Shown: positions 1-12,646 of the stretch, piece after piece | How positions within the stretch are numbered: the first letter of the stretch is position 1 | How the letters are laid out: every line of letters begins with the position of its first letter | Assembly: GCA_951799445.1 (NCBI GenBank) | Contig: OX637287.1 | Location: forward strand, 16,492,224-16,556,223 | Direction of reading: 5' to 3' | Source of the DNA: Pseudisothecium myosuroides | Taxonomy: Eukaryota; Streptophyta; Bryopsida; Hypnales; Lembophyllaceae | Length of the DNA stretch: 64,000 nucleotides | Translations under genes and position numbers: made by a program | The notes under the pieces: model-generated | Database searches by the model: none | Seen by the model: the letters and a program-made list of their open reading frames with translations, nothing else | What the model was told of the DNA's origin: nothing

Positions 1-326
1 ATTCTCAACTCTCTTATCTATTACTGAGCACAAAAAGGGATCATTCAAAATATTCTTACAAAGATTTGCTCCTTCAAAGTGCACTGCCCTGTATTTCCCC
101 TGGCCCAAATAAAACTTCAAACTTAAATATCTTCTAAACCTTGCGGTCAAATAATCTGAAATTTCTGATGTACCCACTCTCAATGTGAACTTCAAGATCC
201 TATGGTTACATTCTATTGGATCTTAAGAAAAAATGAGCAAAAAAATTACTCATGTTGGTGGTAGTTTTGGCCCATTTTAAAAGTACACCTCCCTAGGGTC
301 ATTAGGGTTAAAAGGAGATTATTATT
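1..326. other. AT-rich intergenic DNA, no gene seen
   Basis: I see no coding, RNA or regulatory signal here. The stretch ends at the left boundary of an inverted-repeat element remnant. Confidence 0.5.
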
Positions 327-956
327 CACCCCTAAAATGCCCAAGGACTTTTCTAAGCTTCTTAGAATTTGCTCTAAATTGAAAAAAGAGACAACATTTT
401 GACAAATTTTATCAATTTTTTTAAAATTATAACCATACAAATTCAAACTAAATATGTTGGAGATCACATGGGAAAAGAAAATACAATATTATCACTTATG
501 AATTGATAGATTATAATGTTTGATCATGGGGTGTTAAAGTGATTTAAAGTCTTTCAATCCTCTTTTTACATGTCAAATCTAAAAAATTGGTCACCAAAAA
601 AATATGAGGTCAAAGGACAAAACATGCATAACTCCAATCAATTTACAACTTCTCAAAATCTATCCTACAATTTTATTAAATGAATTTCTAATATGATTGT
701 TTCTCCAAGATCTAGTGTATTTGAGGCTCATTTCCAAGAGCCCTTAGCACTAGAAAATCAAGATTTGCAATGGACACCCTTGCACAAAATCTTGGATAGA
801 AAAAACAAAATCATTCGTTTTTAAAATTAGATTTTGATTCTAAAACTAGACTTCAAAAAGGATTTTTCAAAAATATAATCTACAAAAAATAGTAACTTAA
901 TTAGGTTTTATTTAATTCCAAAATATTGTCACCACCTAAGAAATTTAGTGGTTAAA
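327..956. mobile_element. Degenerate TIR element, same family as 42631-43160
   Basis: The left end reads CACCCCTAAAATGCCCAAGG and the right end is the approximate inverse, AAATTTAGTGGTTAA. The interior matches the element at 42631-43160 closely over several hundred bases, including the shared word CAAATCTAAAAA followed by GGTCACCAAAAAAATATGA. The termini resemble the TTAA/CCCCTAAAGG family, but this copy has lost its left TTAA. No transposase is encoded, so it is a non-autonomous remnant. Confidence 0.6.
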
Positions 957-2162
957 AAAAAGAAATCTCAATTTCTAGACCTCATGACCTTGTTCCAATG
1001 GTGGAGAGGAAAAGGAGCTTTACTTGCACCATTGAGGACTAAATTTGAGTTACTCATGTTTCCATAGTTCAACCTTCATATCTCTTGTTTCCAATTCTTG
1101 ATTTGACTTTGTAGGGTTGCAATTGGATCAAGTATGATAGGGTTCATTCTATTGAATTATCTATGACACTCATTTCTTCACTCCTAAAGTGCTTTCAATA
1201 GGTTGTTTGAAGTCAAAAATTGTCCCCAAACACCTTCTATAATGATGTTAATTCTTTGTCCTTATTACCTTTTTCGCAGATCCAAATGAGCTAACTCTTA
1301 GTTAACTTGTTGAAGTACACATCCTCCAAATTTTAGAGTAATAACATTCACTAATTTCAGAGTAATTATCTTCACTAATTGTAAGACCGTGACTCTTAAA
1401 TTTCAAAAAGGAGATTCTTGCAGTCATTATTTACAAGCAATATAAAATAAATAAATTAACCTACCCATAAATGCAAAACTCCATTTTAGTCAATCAAAGA
1501 TACAGGTAAATAAACCCCATGAAAGTGGAAACACAAGGGATGACTATAAGCATAACTCTAATATGTAAAAGGATAAATCAAAAGCGGATTTGCAAAGGAA
1601 CAAAATTATCTCAAAATTCAATATCTGTTTTACTGAATATACACTTGGTAGAGAGAAAAGATCACTTGAACAAGGAGCTGGAGGCTGTCTCCCCCCTAAG
1701 GGGTGGCTCGCTTTTCAAGTAACTTCCTGCTCCAATTTCCTCACGCGCAGCTTCTGTCAATGCAAATCCTGTCCTTTGGTCCAGAGTCACTAAACTGAGC
1801 AGGATGGTCAGATCACCAGATGCAGCAGTTCAATAGAGTTGAGGTCTCTGGCTTGAATTTCCTGCAGTCGGGTGATCACCACTCAACAGATCACAGAAGA
1901 ATTGAATCCCTTCGAAGCGAACACATCAAGGTCAAGCACATCACAAGACAGGAAGTAGCCCAATGCTGATCACATCCAAACTCTGTGGCACTGCCTCTGC
2001 CTGGAGCAGCTCCTAGCTGATCACCACGGCCATGGCAATTCAACTTCAAGACTTCCATGAAGTTGCCCGTTCTGCACCACGTTAGCGGTTACAAGTAGAT
2101 AACAAATCTCAAGGCCAAGCTCAAGTTGTTCGAGAGCTATAGCCTTGGTCACGTCGATCTCT
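957..2162. other. Intergenic DNA and probable 3' flank of the glycosyltransferase gene
   Basis: Base composition rises from AT-rich to mixed from about 1600 onward, towards the stop codon of the minus-strand gene at 2163. The mixed part probably holds its 3' untranslated region. Short overlapping open frames near 1519-1793 show no recognisable domain and are not called. Confidence 0.4.
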
Positions 2163-5100
2163 TCATGGTCTCTTCAGTAGACGTCGACTGTGAGGTTCCT
2201 TGCAAATGCAACCTGGGTAAGGGTTGGAATAGAAATTTTCCTCTAGCTTGGGAAACTCTCCTACTTGTCGCCAATGAGGTGCTCCTGTCCGAGTAGCGTG
2301 GATCTTCCGCACCTGACTTTCAAATTCTTTCCATGAAATGGCTTCCGCTTCGTAGTCGTCAATCAGCTTCACTAGCCGCTCTCTGCAATTCCAGAACACC
2401 ACACAAGAATTCAATTCAAGGAACCATTTTATTGCATCCATTCACAACAACATAATGCTTGAAGAAAGTTCCATGTCCACAGCACTTGAAATGAATCATT
2501 TCGGAAGCTCTACGAACGTTAACAAATGTATCAATGGAGAGAAGGAAAATGTCATTGAGTACTGAAAGACAAACACCACAAAACCCTCCCATCATTTTAA
2601 CAGAAGTCCTTAATTTTAAATATTTGAGCATTAGATCCATTTAGTCTTCAAGCAGTGTTATAGTTGAATTAACGTAATGCAACTGGTATAAACTAAATGT
2701 AAGTGTGAGAGCAGCATCCATAGCATAACTCGATCTTACATTAGCAACTATTAAATTGATATGCATTCAACATTAAATTGGAATCACTTGTGAACATTAT
2801 CTTAATGCTAATATAATGCCCCATTCGATCAACTACTGTACCATTAGTAAGCTCTATGTCAATCTAATGAGATGAAAATATTTCAAGGACGTTCCATACC
2901 TGTCGGGGCTGATAGTTTTTCGGTACCCTTCAAACTGGCGATGTCCCATAACCGCCTTGGCCATATTCCCATCATAAGTATAAACGAATACATCACTCTC
3001 GAGGGCCACATGGTAGTCCAACCCCGCCAGGCGGTTCTGATACTCCTTCAGAGGCGCCAACTCCTCCTCCTTCGCAAGAGTGGCGTGATTATAAACCTGC
3101 GGAAACTCTCTGTAAAGACTGTCCATGGTTCCCTGTCCATAAATCTCGCCAGCCACAATGTAGATCTTCGTGGACGAAGGGTAGCCTAACGCCTTCAACA
3201 TGAGTCCCGTTTCGTGAGGCGTGAGAGGGCACCCCCCGAGCTTCCGCTTCTCCTCGCCATCAATCTCCTTCTCTTTCCAATGCTTCACCTCGTACCGCAT
3301 TTGCTTCAGCTCCTCGGCTTCTGCGCCGGACAGGCCGTGTGCACAGCCGGTGAAAGCCAGCATGTCTTTCTCATATCTGCCAGCCCATGCGAAATTCCAT
3401 CTCAGCTTGCCAAGTTATGCAACAGCTTATAAAAAAATGTTGGAACATGCAACCCTTTGGGACTCATATACTTGTTAGCAAAGGCTCCATCAACCATACA
3501 GGACATTAGAGGCTCCATGGATCCTACAGTTGAGCTTTGAATTGTGCTAATTGCGAAAATACCTGATCTATTGACTAATGCTTTTTTGCAATTATTTTGT
3601 AGCTTAGCACAAACTAAATGCGCAAAATTTAGATGGTGCAAGTTTTAAGGAAAGGTTCAAAGTTCACCTATATAGTGAATGGAGTCTCTCCCTTACTGTG
3701 TGGTGAATGGAGACCTTACATTAGATCATATATGGGGGTTTCCCTTTAGACAAACTTTAGTTCCTTTCTCTGACCAGCTCGTGCGATGTGTTCGACTCCG
3801 ATTCTGGTGATATGAATATAGACCTATCTGAATAATAATTTGCACAGAAAGATCAATCGAATTAGTTATATTAGAACCACGAATTCTTGGTCTTTTTGGG
3901 TGGTTAATAATGTCGATGGAAATAATGAAAAGTTCTGTCGATAGAATACCTCAAATGCAAAGCGACGTAAGGACTGTCTTCTCGCAAGCGGTTCGTGAGG
4001 GTATTCGCAAGTTGTCGAATAGGCTCCGAGTATCTGAGTGCCCGGTAATTAACTCGGCATCTAAGCTGCTGGATGTCGTCAGGCAGATCATTGTTTGCCA
4101 ACCTTGAATCAGCGTGAGTGAAGTACATGACCTTGCTCTCCTCAAGTAGGGGCCGCAACTCGGTCTCATAGTAAGGTGCCTGTTTCATATTGAATGACAA
4201 AGATATGAGCGGCCTCTTCCTGACCAGGGGAATGTTCATAGTTGCCACATAGAAACACTTCTTTTACTGCTAATTCCCCCAATTGCTTAAGTGACCAAAC
4301 GTGGCTGCATTCTTCAACAGTAAAAATGTTTTTGGAGGTTGCTGTGTTCGGTTATGAGACTCCGAAGTGAACTTTCTCTTTTTTAATTCAGGCACCAGGA
4401 ATTAATTTTCGAACTTAAGAGATTTGTAGCCTGACGTCAACTACTGCAGAAATGTACAGTACCTTCGACCAAGAGATGGGTGCTTTGGTCAGGGGCGCAA
4501 TGCCGGTGAGATGCTGAGGTAAGGCCTCCACAATGTTCACATCTTTTTGGAGTGATTCAATGAAGTTTTTCAAGTCAAAGATGTCCTTGAATTCACTGCA
4601 AGGAAAAGAAACTCCCCGTTACTTTCCTACTCTTCACTGACACGGAGTTCTCTAGAATAGCCATCAATAAAGCTATGTCCTGGCAGCTCAAAAGCTCAAT
4701 GCATTCAGTCAATTTGCAACATACTCTGATAGGACAACGTGGGCTAACCTTGGATCCGCCCAGAACGAGCTATGATCGAGTTTGGGGACGACGAGAGTAG
4801 CTTTCATCAGTTTTGCAACTGCCACCATGTCACATATCTGCATACAAATAACTATTATGATTAATATCAACTCGTAATTGGAAAGATAAGAATTGACGTC
4901 AGTGCAACCGAGAATGAAATAGTGTTTTTATTCAAACAAAAAGTGAATTTGATTTGATGCTCACCCCTGTTCGCATCTGGTTCAAACCGCCGTTCGCATT
5001 CACAAGGATGTAGCCACTCGTCTCTACTCCAGGTTCTATAAACAAAAATCCGACAATGAGTTTCCCGAGAAGAGAATTAAAGATATCTTCATGCTAGTAG

Positions 5101-6997
5101 CAAACCCCAAGTGCCCAAATGGTGGAAAAGTGGTCGCTACTATCCCAATAGGAGTTGAAATAAATCATTTATGAGCTTTCGTGAATGGTAACACAATTTA
5201 ACAAAAGAAGAAATTATACCCTACGTTTCTGGACATTAGCAATATGTTTCGAATGTTACTATAAATCGACTGTGAGTTTCCTATTTTAGAACTTTTAATT
5301 TTAGGTTTGGACACTTAACAACTCCTGTTACTCATACCCACGAAGCAATACAGACTTATCTAGCAAATCCCACCTGCCGAATGTTTCACTCCTCCCAAGA
5401 CAAAACTAGCCTTGAAAATCCGAAAGACAAAATAACCTCTACAAAGACAAGCCTCAACCCAGAAAGAATCGACTTACCCTCTAAATTCTTCGGACGATCA
5501 ATACACTGCCCGTACCTCTGGCTCTCTGGCTTCTGCCAAAGCTCAGAAGGCCAATCCAAATCATGTCTCTGTCAGGCAAGAAACGACGAACAAAATTAGG
5601 TGAAGCCTCTTCAACTGTAAAAAACCACCACTTCAGATGCAAGAATAGTGCTCACGGCAATATATCAAAATCTTCACCTCTTGATGATCCCGTTGGTGCT
5701 GCATGTGATGCACCCTCGGAATCGACGACTCATCAAGCCTGCTGTCATCGGCAACGGCGAATTCTGATTCAAATAGAATCTCTTCTCCTTGATACTGCTC
5801 GAGCAAGAGCATTATTAATCTCAGACCAAGATGACCAGCATCGACTCTCAACTATTCACCACCAAAAAAAATTTCAAAAATAACATTAAGAAAATAAGAA
5901 ATTCTAGCATTGCACCAAAATCTGCACGGATAGAATGTAGAATCGGGAACCCACACACACACACAGTATACTCAGGCAACCCTAATGACTCCAATTCAAG
6001 ATGCCTCTATCAAGAAACATCTTGCAGCGGAGGTTTTCGATTCTACATCTGTCCCAATCTGCACAATGTAATGTAAAGTCTCCATTGACCATACAGTAAG
6101 AGGAGAGGTTCCATTCACCATACAGGTGATCCTTGACCCTTTTCCTCCAACAATCTAGAACCTTGCACCATCTTCATTTTCGCACGTTCAGTTTGTGATA
6201 CGCTAAAAATCAATTGCAAAAAAATATGTCCATAGATGATGTATTTTCACACTTGGACCAAATCAAAGCTCACATGTATGGTCAATGGAGCCTCTATTGC
6301 ACTCTATGGTTAAAGGAGCCTCTACTTTACTGTACCCTGTAAAAGAAACTGATCCATTCTCAATCTCTCAAGAGCAATATCCTAACCCTTGCAGAAAATC
6401 CATCCTCACATTATATGTCCACCGTGTTCCAGTTTAGCAGAAGAGCTCATCCAAAATTATCAAAGAGAGGAGCGACACCAATCCACTCCCCACCCACATT
6501 GAACAACGGCTAGCCCAAAAGCTTACCTGCGAGTTTTGCGACGCTTGATCCTGCACAGGGAACACCCCGAGGTACATAATTTTGAGCAGCATGACGGTGA
6601 CAAGCAGGAGTGTACAGAGGAAGAAAGCCGTGTGTCGCCAGTTCCGCTTGGCAGAGGGGAAGAAGAGCGCACTGGTCCATGAGAACTTGGACTCGGCGTT
6701 GGTTTTCAAGTCGAAGAACCTCGGCTTGTGCCCTTTCACAGTGTCTCCGTCGTGGGGGAGCACATCGCGAGGGGAGGAGGCGGCGTCTTGCTCCCCCCCC
6801 TTGAGTAGCTTGAACAAGAGACTGGACGAGTCGGAGACGGAAAAGCCCATGCGCTTCTGAGAGAGCGACCTGCGGCTCATGGGGTGGAACGGGCTATGCG
6901 ACACGCCCCCACCCACGCGGGGACTCATCACCACCTGCGCGTAGTCCCGGGTGCCGGCCACGGTATCGGCAGGAGGAGAACCCCGTAAGGAGCCCAT
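2163..6997 (-). CDS. Plant O-fucosyltransferase-like glycosyltransferase (DUF246/GT106-type), 8 exons
   Basis: Predicted Golgi type II membrane glycosyltransferase of the plant O-fucosyltransferase-like family, whose characterised members act in cell-wall or glycan synthesis. Exons in transcription order: 6997-6527, 5568-5478, 5035-4965, 4837-4749, 4595-4463, 4179-3950, 3376-2900, 2382-2163. All junctions are GT-AG and phases agree, giving 593 residues. Residues 1-119 are a basic, Ser-rich cytosolic tail and about 120-146 a single hydrophobic anchor. Then come ELWxKPES and CIDRPK, the hallmark [10 protein letters not shown] (about 200-209), [11 protein letters not shown], a [20 protein letters not shown] block, [15 protein letters not shown] (about 357-371), GCPLTPHE, a [13 protein letters not shown] block near the C-terminus, and [13 protein letters not shown] close to the end. 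The ATG at 6997 is the first in its frame after an upstream stop. The acceptor substrate cannot be told from sequence. No break is seen, so the gene looks functional. Confidence 0.93.
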
Positions 6998-8891
6998 TTC
7001 GTCGTCCAAGGCAGGCGTGCTGAAAGGGTCCGTACACACCCGGAGTAGGCACAGGCGTGGGTGAAGGCTATGGAAACCCAACACTCTAACGTTGTTTCCT
7101 AAACCCTGAGATTCCAACACTCTAACGTTGCTTTGGGGTTGCCCTAAAACGATAAACCATGTATGTAAGTAAATGCGTGGACTTGATTGGAGAATGTGCA
7201 GAATGAAGGTACTGCTGCTTCGTCCTCTTCGTCTTCGTCTTCCTCCTCAGTGTGGGATCGGGGTTTCAAGGAATTGTGTGAGCATGAAGAAATGGCAGCG
7301 TTGGACGTAATTCCTGGTATGACTTGGTGAGCTTCTGCAAGGACCATCGGACTACAATTGAGAGTCACGACCTCCAAGAAAAACAAGAATGGGGAATGCT
7401 GGTCGGGCGGTGCGCACAATCTTCGGTATTGGGTGATTCCGATGGAGGGAGCTTTCTATGTAAGGTGGGGCACATTTCTTTTCCGCTGTTGTTGATCTGT
7501 CCTGACTGCTGTAAGAAAAGTCTGATCAAACAGACACAGTTGGATTAGAGCGAATTCTGAAAAGAGCGACTTACAATGTAACCAAAGACGAAGTCCTAAC
7601 CACTGAGAACGAGCTTCAATGTCAGGCGCACGGTCCTGAAGAGAAAACCTTAACCCTGTTTGCCGGAATGCAGGACGCTGAGATTCTATTGTGGACTAAG
7701 CAACTATGCCGTAAATGTACGTCTCCAGCTTGGAAACGCGGAAGCTACCATGGACAACAACCGCGTCAACCTAAAACTTGGACTCGGAGCAGTGAAGCAC
7801 GACCTGGTGAAGGACGACACCGTCCAGCCAGAAAGTCCACTTACACAGGTAAACCAAACCACAAGCAATGGTCTCAGCAACTCTTCATCTCACATGCAAT
7901 CAATTCTACAGCGAGTAAGATCCGAGGCTGTCAGTGTGCAATGCCGCCCGTCGTGCTGACAGTATCGAGCTGCCATAACACATGTCAGCTTCGCCGTGGA
8001 CGCGACTCGGGAGAAAATTTTCGGAGAATCGGAGGGACTCACCTGCCAGTCCACCGTTGCCCGCAAGACTACAAAACCGTACAAAAGACAAAAGTACAAA
8101 TCTATAAAGCTAACTGACTTAAGGACAAGAGTGTCCCCATTGAAGCCGGTCACTCAAAGGCTGTTCGGTTGAGGAAGGGTAGAAAACAGACACCACTCCC
8201 ATGGGGCATGAGAATTTCGGTCGACCCATTCCTCCGTAGACACTAGACTATCCGAAATCATAATGCCAAAGCTCCCCCAAACAACAGGCGAGAATTCAGT
8301 CATGACAAAATTCACAAAGACGTTATCCCCGCAACGGCACTTCCCAAACCCTTCTGGACACGATAAATATAGCCACAGCCATATCTCGCATTCCGGACCG
8401 ACATTTCCCACTCCCAAGCCAAGTCTCCCCAAACGCTCCAACTAAATCGACACTTCGCCCCCACCACTTCTAAAGATCGACCAAATTGTCCACTTCCCCA
8501 TACAACCCTAGACTCGTCCTCTCCGCCAGTCACCCAAACCTCACCTGAAGTCTTGAACTCCCGCTAAACCCCTCGCAGCGACGATCCAGATCCGCGAGCA
8601 AGCTGCTGTCGTCTCGTGTAAGTTAGCAACTAGAGGACCTAGCAAACCTGGCAGCCAGTATATGAATGGAGTTGCAGTCCAAGGGAATCGATCATCCCAA
8701 CCAGGTGCTTCGAAACAGTGAGCAAGCTCACCAGGTCTGACCAAGCCCAAGTGAGGAACGGAATCCAGCCAGGCAGGTGGCAACTGAACTTACCATTCCC
8801 TTGGAGTCGGTAACTTCATCGAGCGTCCGTCCGCGCAAAATGAAATCGGAGAACTGTGGAAACCACTCGTCACTCACCGCAGGTCCTCACT
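6998..8891. other. 5' flank of the glycosyltransferase gene
   Basis: This stretch holds the probable leader and promoter of the minus-strand gene. A 20-base word (CCAACACTCTAACGTTG plus flank) is duplicated at about 7078-7096 and 7113-7131, just upstream of the start codon. An open frame on the minus strand at 7144-7419 with an acidic Glu/Asp run has no family signature and is probably leader sequence. A coding-like plus-strand segment at 7515-7863 is listed separately. No clear TATA box could be fixed. Confidence 0.35.
7515..7863 (+). pseudogene. Coding-like segment with an apparent frame change, unrecognised
   Basis: Read on the plus strand from 7515, the frame gives a protein-like stretch (…VGLERILKRATYNV…LTLFAGMQDAEILLW) to about 7700. 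The next frame then continues in an equally protein-like way (NVRLQLGNAEATMDNNRVNL…DTVQPESPLTQ) to a possible GTAAAC donor at about 7849. The two halves are in different frames and the only GT..AG pair between them is about 18 bases apart, too short for a plant intron. This looks like a decayed gene fragment or an unusual exon. I do not recognise the product. Confidence 0.3.
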
Positions 8892-9157
8892 GGTCGAGCT
8901 TATAGTTGTGCAACGAGCCTCCTGCGGAGGCCGTTTCCCCCCCCCGTTTTATCCCTAGGGAAAACGCAGGAACTTTTTATATGCGGAGGTATGATAAAAT
9001 TTGCAAATTCTGAGTTCATATTTGCAATCAGAGGCCCCAAATTAGCTAGGGGAGGTCTTGAATATACCCTAAAGACGCACAAAATAGGGGTCTTTTTTTA
9101 CATTGACCCCTGGCTTTATCTCCGCAAGAGACTTGTTCCACAACTATAAGCTCGACC
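8892..9157. mobile_element. Mutator-like MITE with 9-bp target duplication
   Basis: The 266-bp unit has terminal inverted repeats starting GGTCGAGCTTATAGTTGTG, extending with a few mismatches to about 38 bp. It is flanked by GTCCTCACT (8883-8891) and GTCCCCACT (9158-9166), 8 of 9 bases identical. Long TIRs with a 9-bp target duplication are the signature of Mutator-like elements. It has no coding capacity. It sits about 1.9 kb upstream of the glycosyltransferase start codon. Confidence 0.8.
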
Positions 9158-10841
9158 GTCCCCACTCCCCACTCCGCAGACGGACGCTTGAGGAGACGCC
9201 CGCGGGATGGACGCGGAGGTCGCGGACCGGCGGACTCGGCAGAGAGAATCCACGGAGGGCGGTGGGAGGCGGGTTGCTTGCTGGCTCTCCGTTAGTTGAC
9301 ACTGGCGGCCAGGTAACGCCGCGCCGCAGCATGCGTTTCGGGGAAGAAGGTCCTGGGGAGGGTACGGACGGACCGGACGCAGGGGGGAATCGTTCCCCTG
9401 GATTCGATGGGAACCATCTTCAGTTCATCTCTCAGAGAGGATTGGTCTGTAAGGTGCAGTGTTTTTGTTCATTCTGGAGAAGGAGCCAGTTGTTTCTTCA
9501 ATACTCACGTGATACCTGGTGATATCTATATGAAAACTAGGTGATACTTGGTGATATCTATACGAAACTTAGGTATAATTTGTCTGATGGTCTTAAAATA
9601 CAATAATAATCTGGCTATTTTGACCCCCACAAAATGAAAATTTCCTTTACAAAGAATAGCCAACATCTTTTGGTCTTAGCCCATTGGCAAAAATTTGTGC
9701 ATAAAAAAATGTTGGTAAGGTGGGCACCCTTAAACTGCCATCATGACTATGTGTACATTTCCAAACTCCATATGTACCTATGTAGAAGAAATTATTTCAG
9801 AACATCTACCAAAAAAACCTTTGACCCATTATAACTTTTGCATATGTATGCAAATGCCACAGTCTTTGGTTCGTTAAAACCTCCTTTCACTTATCAATAA
9901 GAAAACATGAAATTTTGACCATTTTAATAATAGTAACTATATACAATAGCAAAAAGTGGCGGGTTTGGGGGTGGCTATCTTAGTGGAATTGGAGCTTTGG
10001 AGGGCAGGCCTTTAGTAAAAAAAACTTGATTTTTGTAAGTTTTTTCTTTTCATCCCATCTTGACAAAACAATAAGAATAAAAGAAGGGGGGGGATTACAG
10101 TACCCTTCGCAATTTTTAATTAGTTCGGGGAGGCTTTACTCATCGCAAAAGGATGATTACAAAATTTTCACTGAGTTCATTGAAGTTGGTGACATGCTTT
10201 GTTTGTGCCTCTACTACTCTAATTTTGCGACTGAGTTGGAATAAACGAGTTCAATGAGGGCATTCAATTGTGGCGCCTTTCTAATAACGTTGGCCTCAAG
10301 ACCATCTTGAATGAAGAGTTTGTTGGAGGTAGTTTGATTACTATAGCCATTTCTTTGGGCACGAGTAGATGAGGCTACCATTGTTGCTTCTTTTTTGAGG
10401 TACACATCTCATTTTTCCATGATCTCATGTAGTAGCTTGCACAAAATCTTTGAATTCATGACTAAGCGTTCATATCCCTTTAGTGACTAAGAAGCCCAAA
10501 TTGGGCCTCATGTTTTTTTAAGCAATTTTGAAGAGTTTATTTGGGAATTTTTATTCATTTTAATAATTATTTATTTAAACTAATGCATGCAATGTTCTTC
10601 ACTCAAGCTAATAATATAATATAATTTTCCATCTAGATTATCCTTTCTACAATATGATCGATCAAAGTCCGCAACTTAAAATCATGAATTCTTAGTACGT
10701 AAAGAAATATAGTTGAAGAATGAACAAAAGTTTCTTTTTCAACATACACAGATGTATTTCATTTGTTTCATATAACTCTTGCAAGTAAGCTCTCAAATGT
10801 GTTCATCTTTCATCCATTGGATGTCAATTATCTCAGTAGGA
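9158..10841. other. Gene-free stretch, GC-rich then AT-rich
   Basis: From about 9160 to 9430 the DNA is unusually GC- and CpG-rich for this window; after 9500 it is AT-rich. An open plus-strand frame at 9103-9522 crosses the transposon boundary and shows no domain, so it is not called. Apart from the tandem repeat at 9510-9573 nothing else stands out. Confidence 0.4.
9510..9573. repeat. Tandem repeat, two 32-bp units
   Basis: Two adjacent units begin TGATACCTGGTGATATCTAT and TGATACTTGGTGATATCTAT and both end in TTAGG/CTAGG. They differ at only a few positions. Confidence 0.8.
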
Positions 10842-11081
10842 TTAACCCCTAAAGGCCCAAAGTCCCCTCGGGGGACACTTGAGATTTTGGGCAAGTTTGT
10901 GTCACCTGAAATTTTCACCTGATTTTTTCAAAATAGGGAATCACATTAGTTTTCTAAAAATATATATTTTTTTCAATCGGTGCTCAGGATCAAAAGTTAA
11001 GCCATCCGGAATCTTAAAAGTATTTCATTGGACAGAAAAAAAAAATTAAAAAAAATTAAATAAAAATTAAATAAAAATTAA

Positions 11082-11113
<32 letters not shown>

Positions 11114-11619
11114 TTTTAATTACTAATTTTTTCTGAAAGATTATGTTTTTGTCTACATTTGAAGCTTTGATTCATTCTATTTGGACTAATACTGAGAAAG
11201 TTATGGACAATCTTGCTTTTCAAGCAGTCTACGCATCTTCTTCAGAAAAACAACTTATAGAATTCATTTTTTAATGCAATTTTCAAATTTTTTCAAATTT
11301 TTTTTTGATAGGCAAAAGTTTGCTGCAAGAAGAGTCTCACTGTTGGGATTATGATTTTTCAATTCCATCATAGAGCTATTAACAATTTTGTATTTCGTTC
11401 AATCTCGGACCTACTTCTACTTAACAATTTTTTTATATGTGAAAATCAAGTTTTGATATTTTGAAAAAAAAAATTCCTTACTCTCAACTCAAATGTTCAA
11501 CAAAAAAAATTATAAATTTATGGTTTGTAGTGCAAAAAAATTCCGCAAATGGCGGTCAAAGTCATCTAAATTGTACCATGTTCATCAAAATATGGACGTT
11601 GAGGGGGGCTAGGGGTAAC
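10842..11619 (-). mobile_element. TTAA-flanked non-autonomous element, copy A (reverse, right part degenerate)
   Basis: It begins TTAACCCCTAAAGGCCCAAA followed by the subterminal palindrome GTCCCCTCGGGGGAC. Its interior matches copies B and D in reverse orientation up to the GGCGGTCAAAGTCATCT block near 11553. The far end is degenerate (CTAGGGGTAA at about 11610-11619), so the right boundary is approximate. No transposase. A TA run lies inside at about 11084-11107. Confidence 0.75.
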
Positions 11620-11902
11620 ACTTGATGGCAGATGGGTACCTCAAACCTTCCCATTCAAAAATTTGGATTCCAATGCAAGGTGGTAGGGGACGCAGCCCAT
11701 TTCTGATGGGTGCCCCATTTTGGCTATGTAGGTTGTTTTCGTTCTGTGTAGGAGGAGATGAACAATGATTAATTATGGCGTGGTTCTCAACGCAGATGTG
11801 GCACATTTTTCTTGGCTATAGGATTCTCAATATTGCAACCACTCCTTTGTCTATGGTCGAAAATAGCAAGCCCTAAGGTGGATGCACTCAAAACCGTCAA
11901 TG

Positions 11903-12646
11903 TTAACCCTGGAACGCCGAAGGCGCCATTTTGTGGCGCCTGGATGACTATCCAATAAGCTGGAGAGTGATTGGAAGCATTTTTTCATCCGCATATTCCT
12001 TGTTGACCTTTCGTGTTGGGTTATGAAGAGTATCCAATTGAGTTTGTAGTCTTGCTAGTGTTTGTCTTCACGTGAATGAGAAGTTACTAAAAAAAACGGA
12101 TCACAAAATATGCTATTTTAGTCTACTTTGGGAAGTTGTTGCTCCTTGCTCTAAATCTGAAATTTCTCCACAAAAATGATATTTTTTGAGTTTGAGCCCA
12201 ACTAACAAAATGAAGGCCATCTACTCTAGTTTCTACTCCAATTTGAATTTTGAAAAAATTCCTAATATTGAATATTTTATTGCAATTTGAACATTGGATG
12301 TATTTTCAATGTCTATTATTTTCTAAATATAGAATGACACGGAAATTGAATTTACACCATGATGTTTGTCATTGTAATATACACACATGGTGAAATTTTC
12401 AGATTTTTTGAAATAGTTTTCTATTTGATGTGATTTTTCTTCATTTTTTCTTCAAAAATTCTCAAAAAAAACAATTTTCCACAAAAAAGTCTAAAATTTT
12501 TTAGAAGTGAAGAAGACATGTAATTTCATCTCTGAAAAATAAATATAAATTTTTTTATACATATCTAGTTGCAAAATGGTAGAAAATTGAGTGTTGAGGA
12601 GTGAGGCTTGGAATCAGTGGTCATAGGTCCGTCATTTAGGGGTTAA
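11903..12646. mobile_element. TTAA-flanked element, divergent subfamily
   Basis: The left end reads TTAACCCTGGAACGCC and the right end CGTCATTTAGGGGTTAA, so both ends carry TTAA and a related CCCY/RGGG terminus. Immediately inside the left end lies a hairpin, GGCGCC-ATTTTGT-GGCGCC, in a position like the GTCCCC/GGGGAC hairpin of the main family. The interior is unlike the main family and encodes nothing recognisable. Confidence 0.6.

Noticed and set aside
7000..7120. N-terminal extension of the glycosyltransferase upstream of the ATG at 6997
   Set aside because: The frame stays open to about 7254 but contains no ATG before 6997, so a longer start would need a non-standard codon.
7144..7419. 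Minus-strand frame with an acidic Glu/Asp run upstream of the glycosyltransferase gene
   Set aside because: No family signature and not in frame with exon 1. Probably leader sequence containing GAA/GAC repeats.
9103..9522. 139-codon plus-strand frame in GC-rich DNA
   Set aside because: It begins inside the Mutator-like element and crosses its boundary; Arg/Gly-rich composition follows from high GC. No domain.
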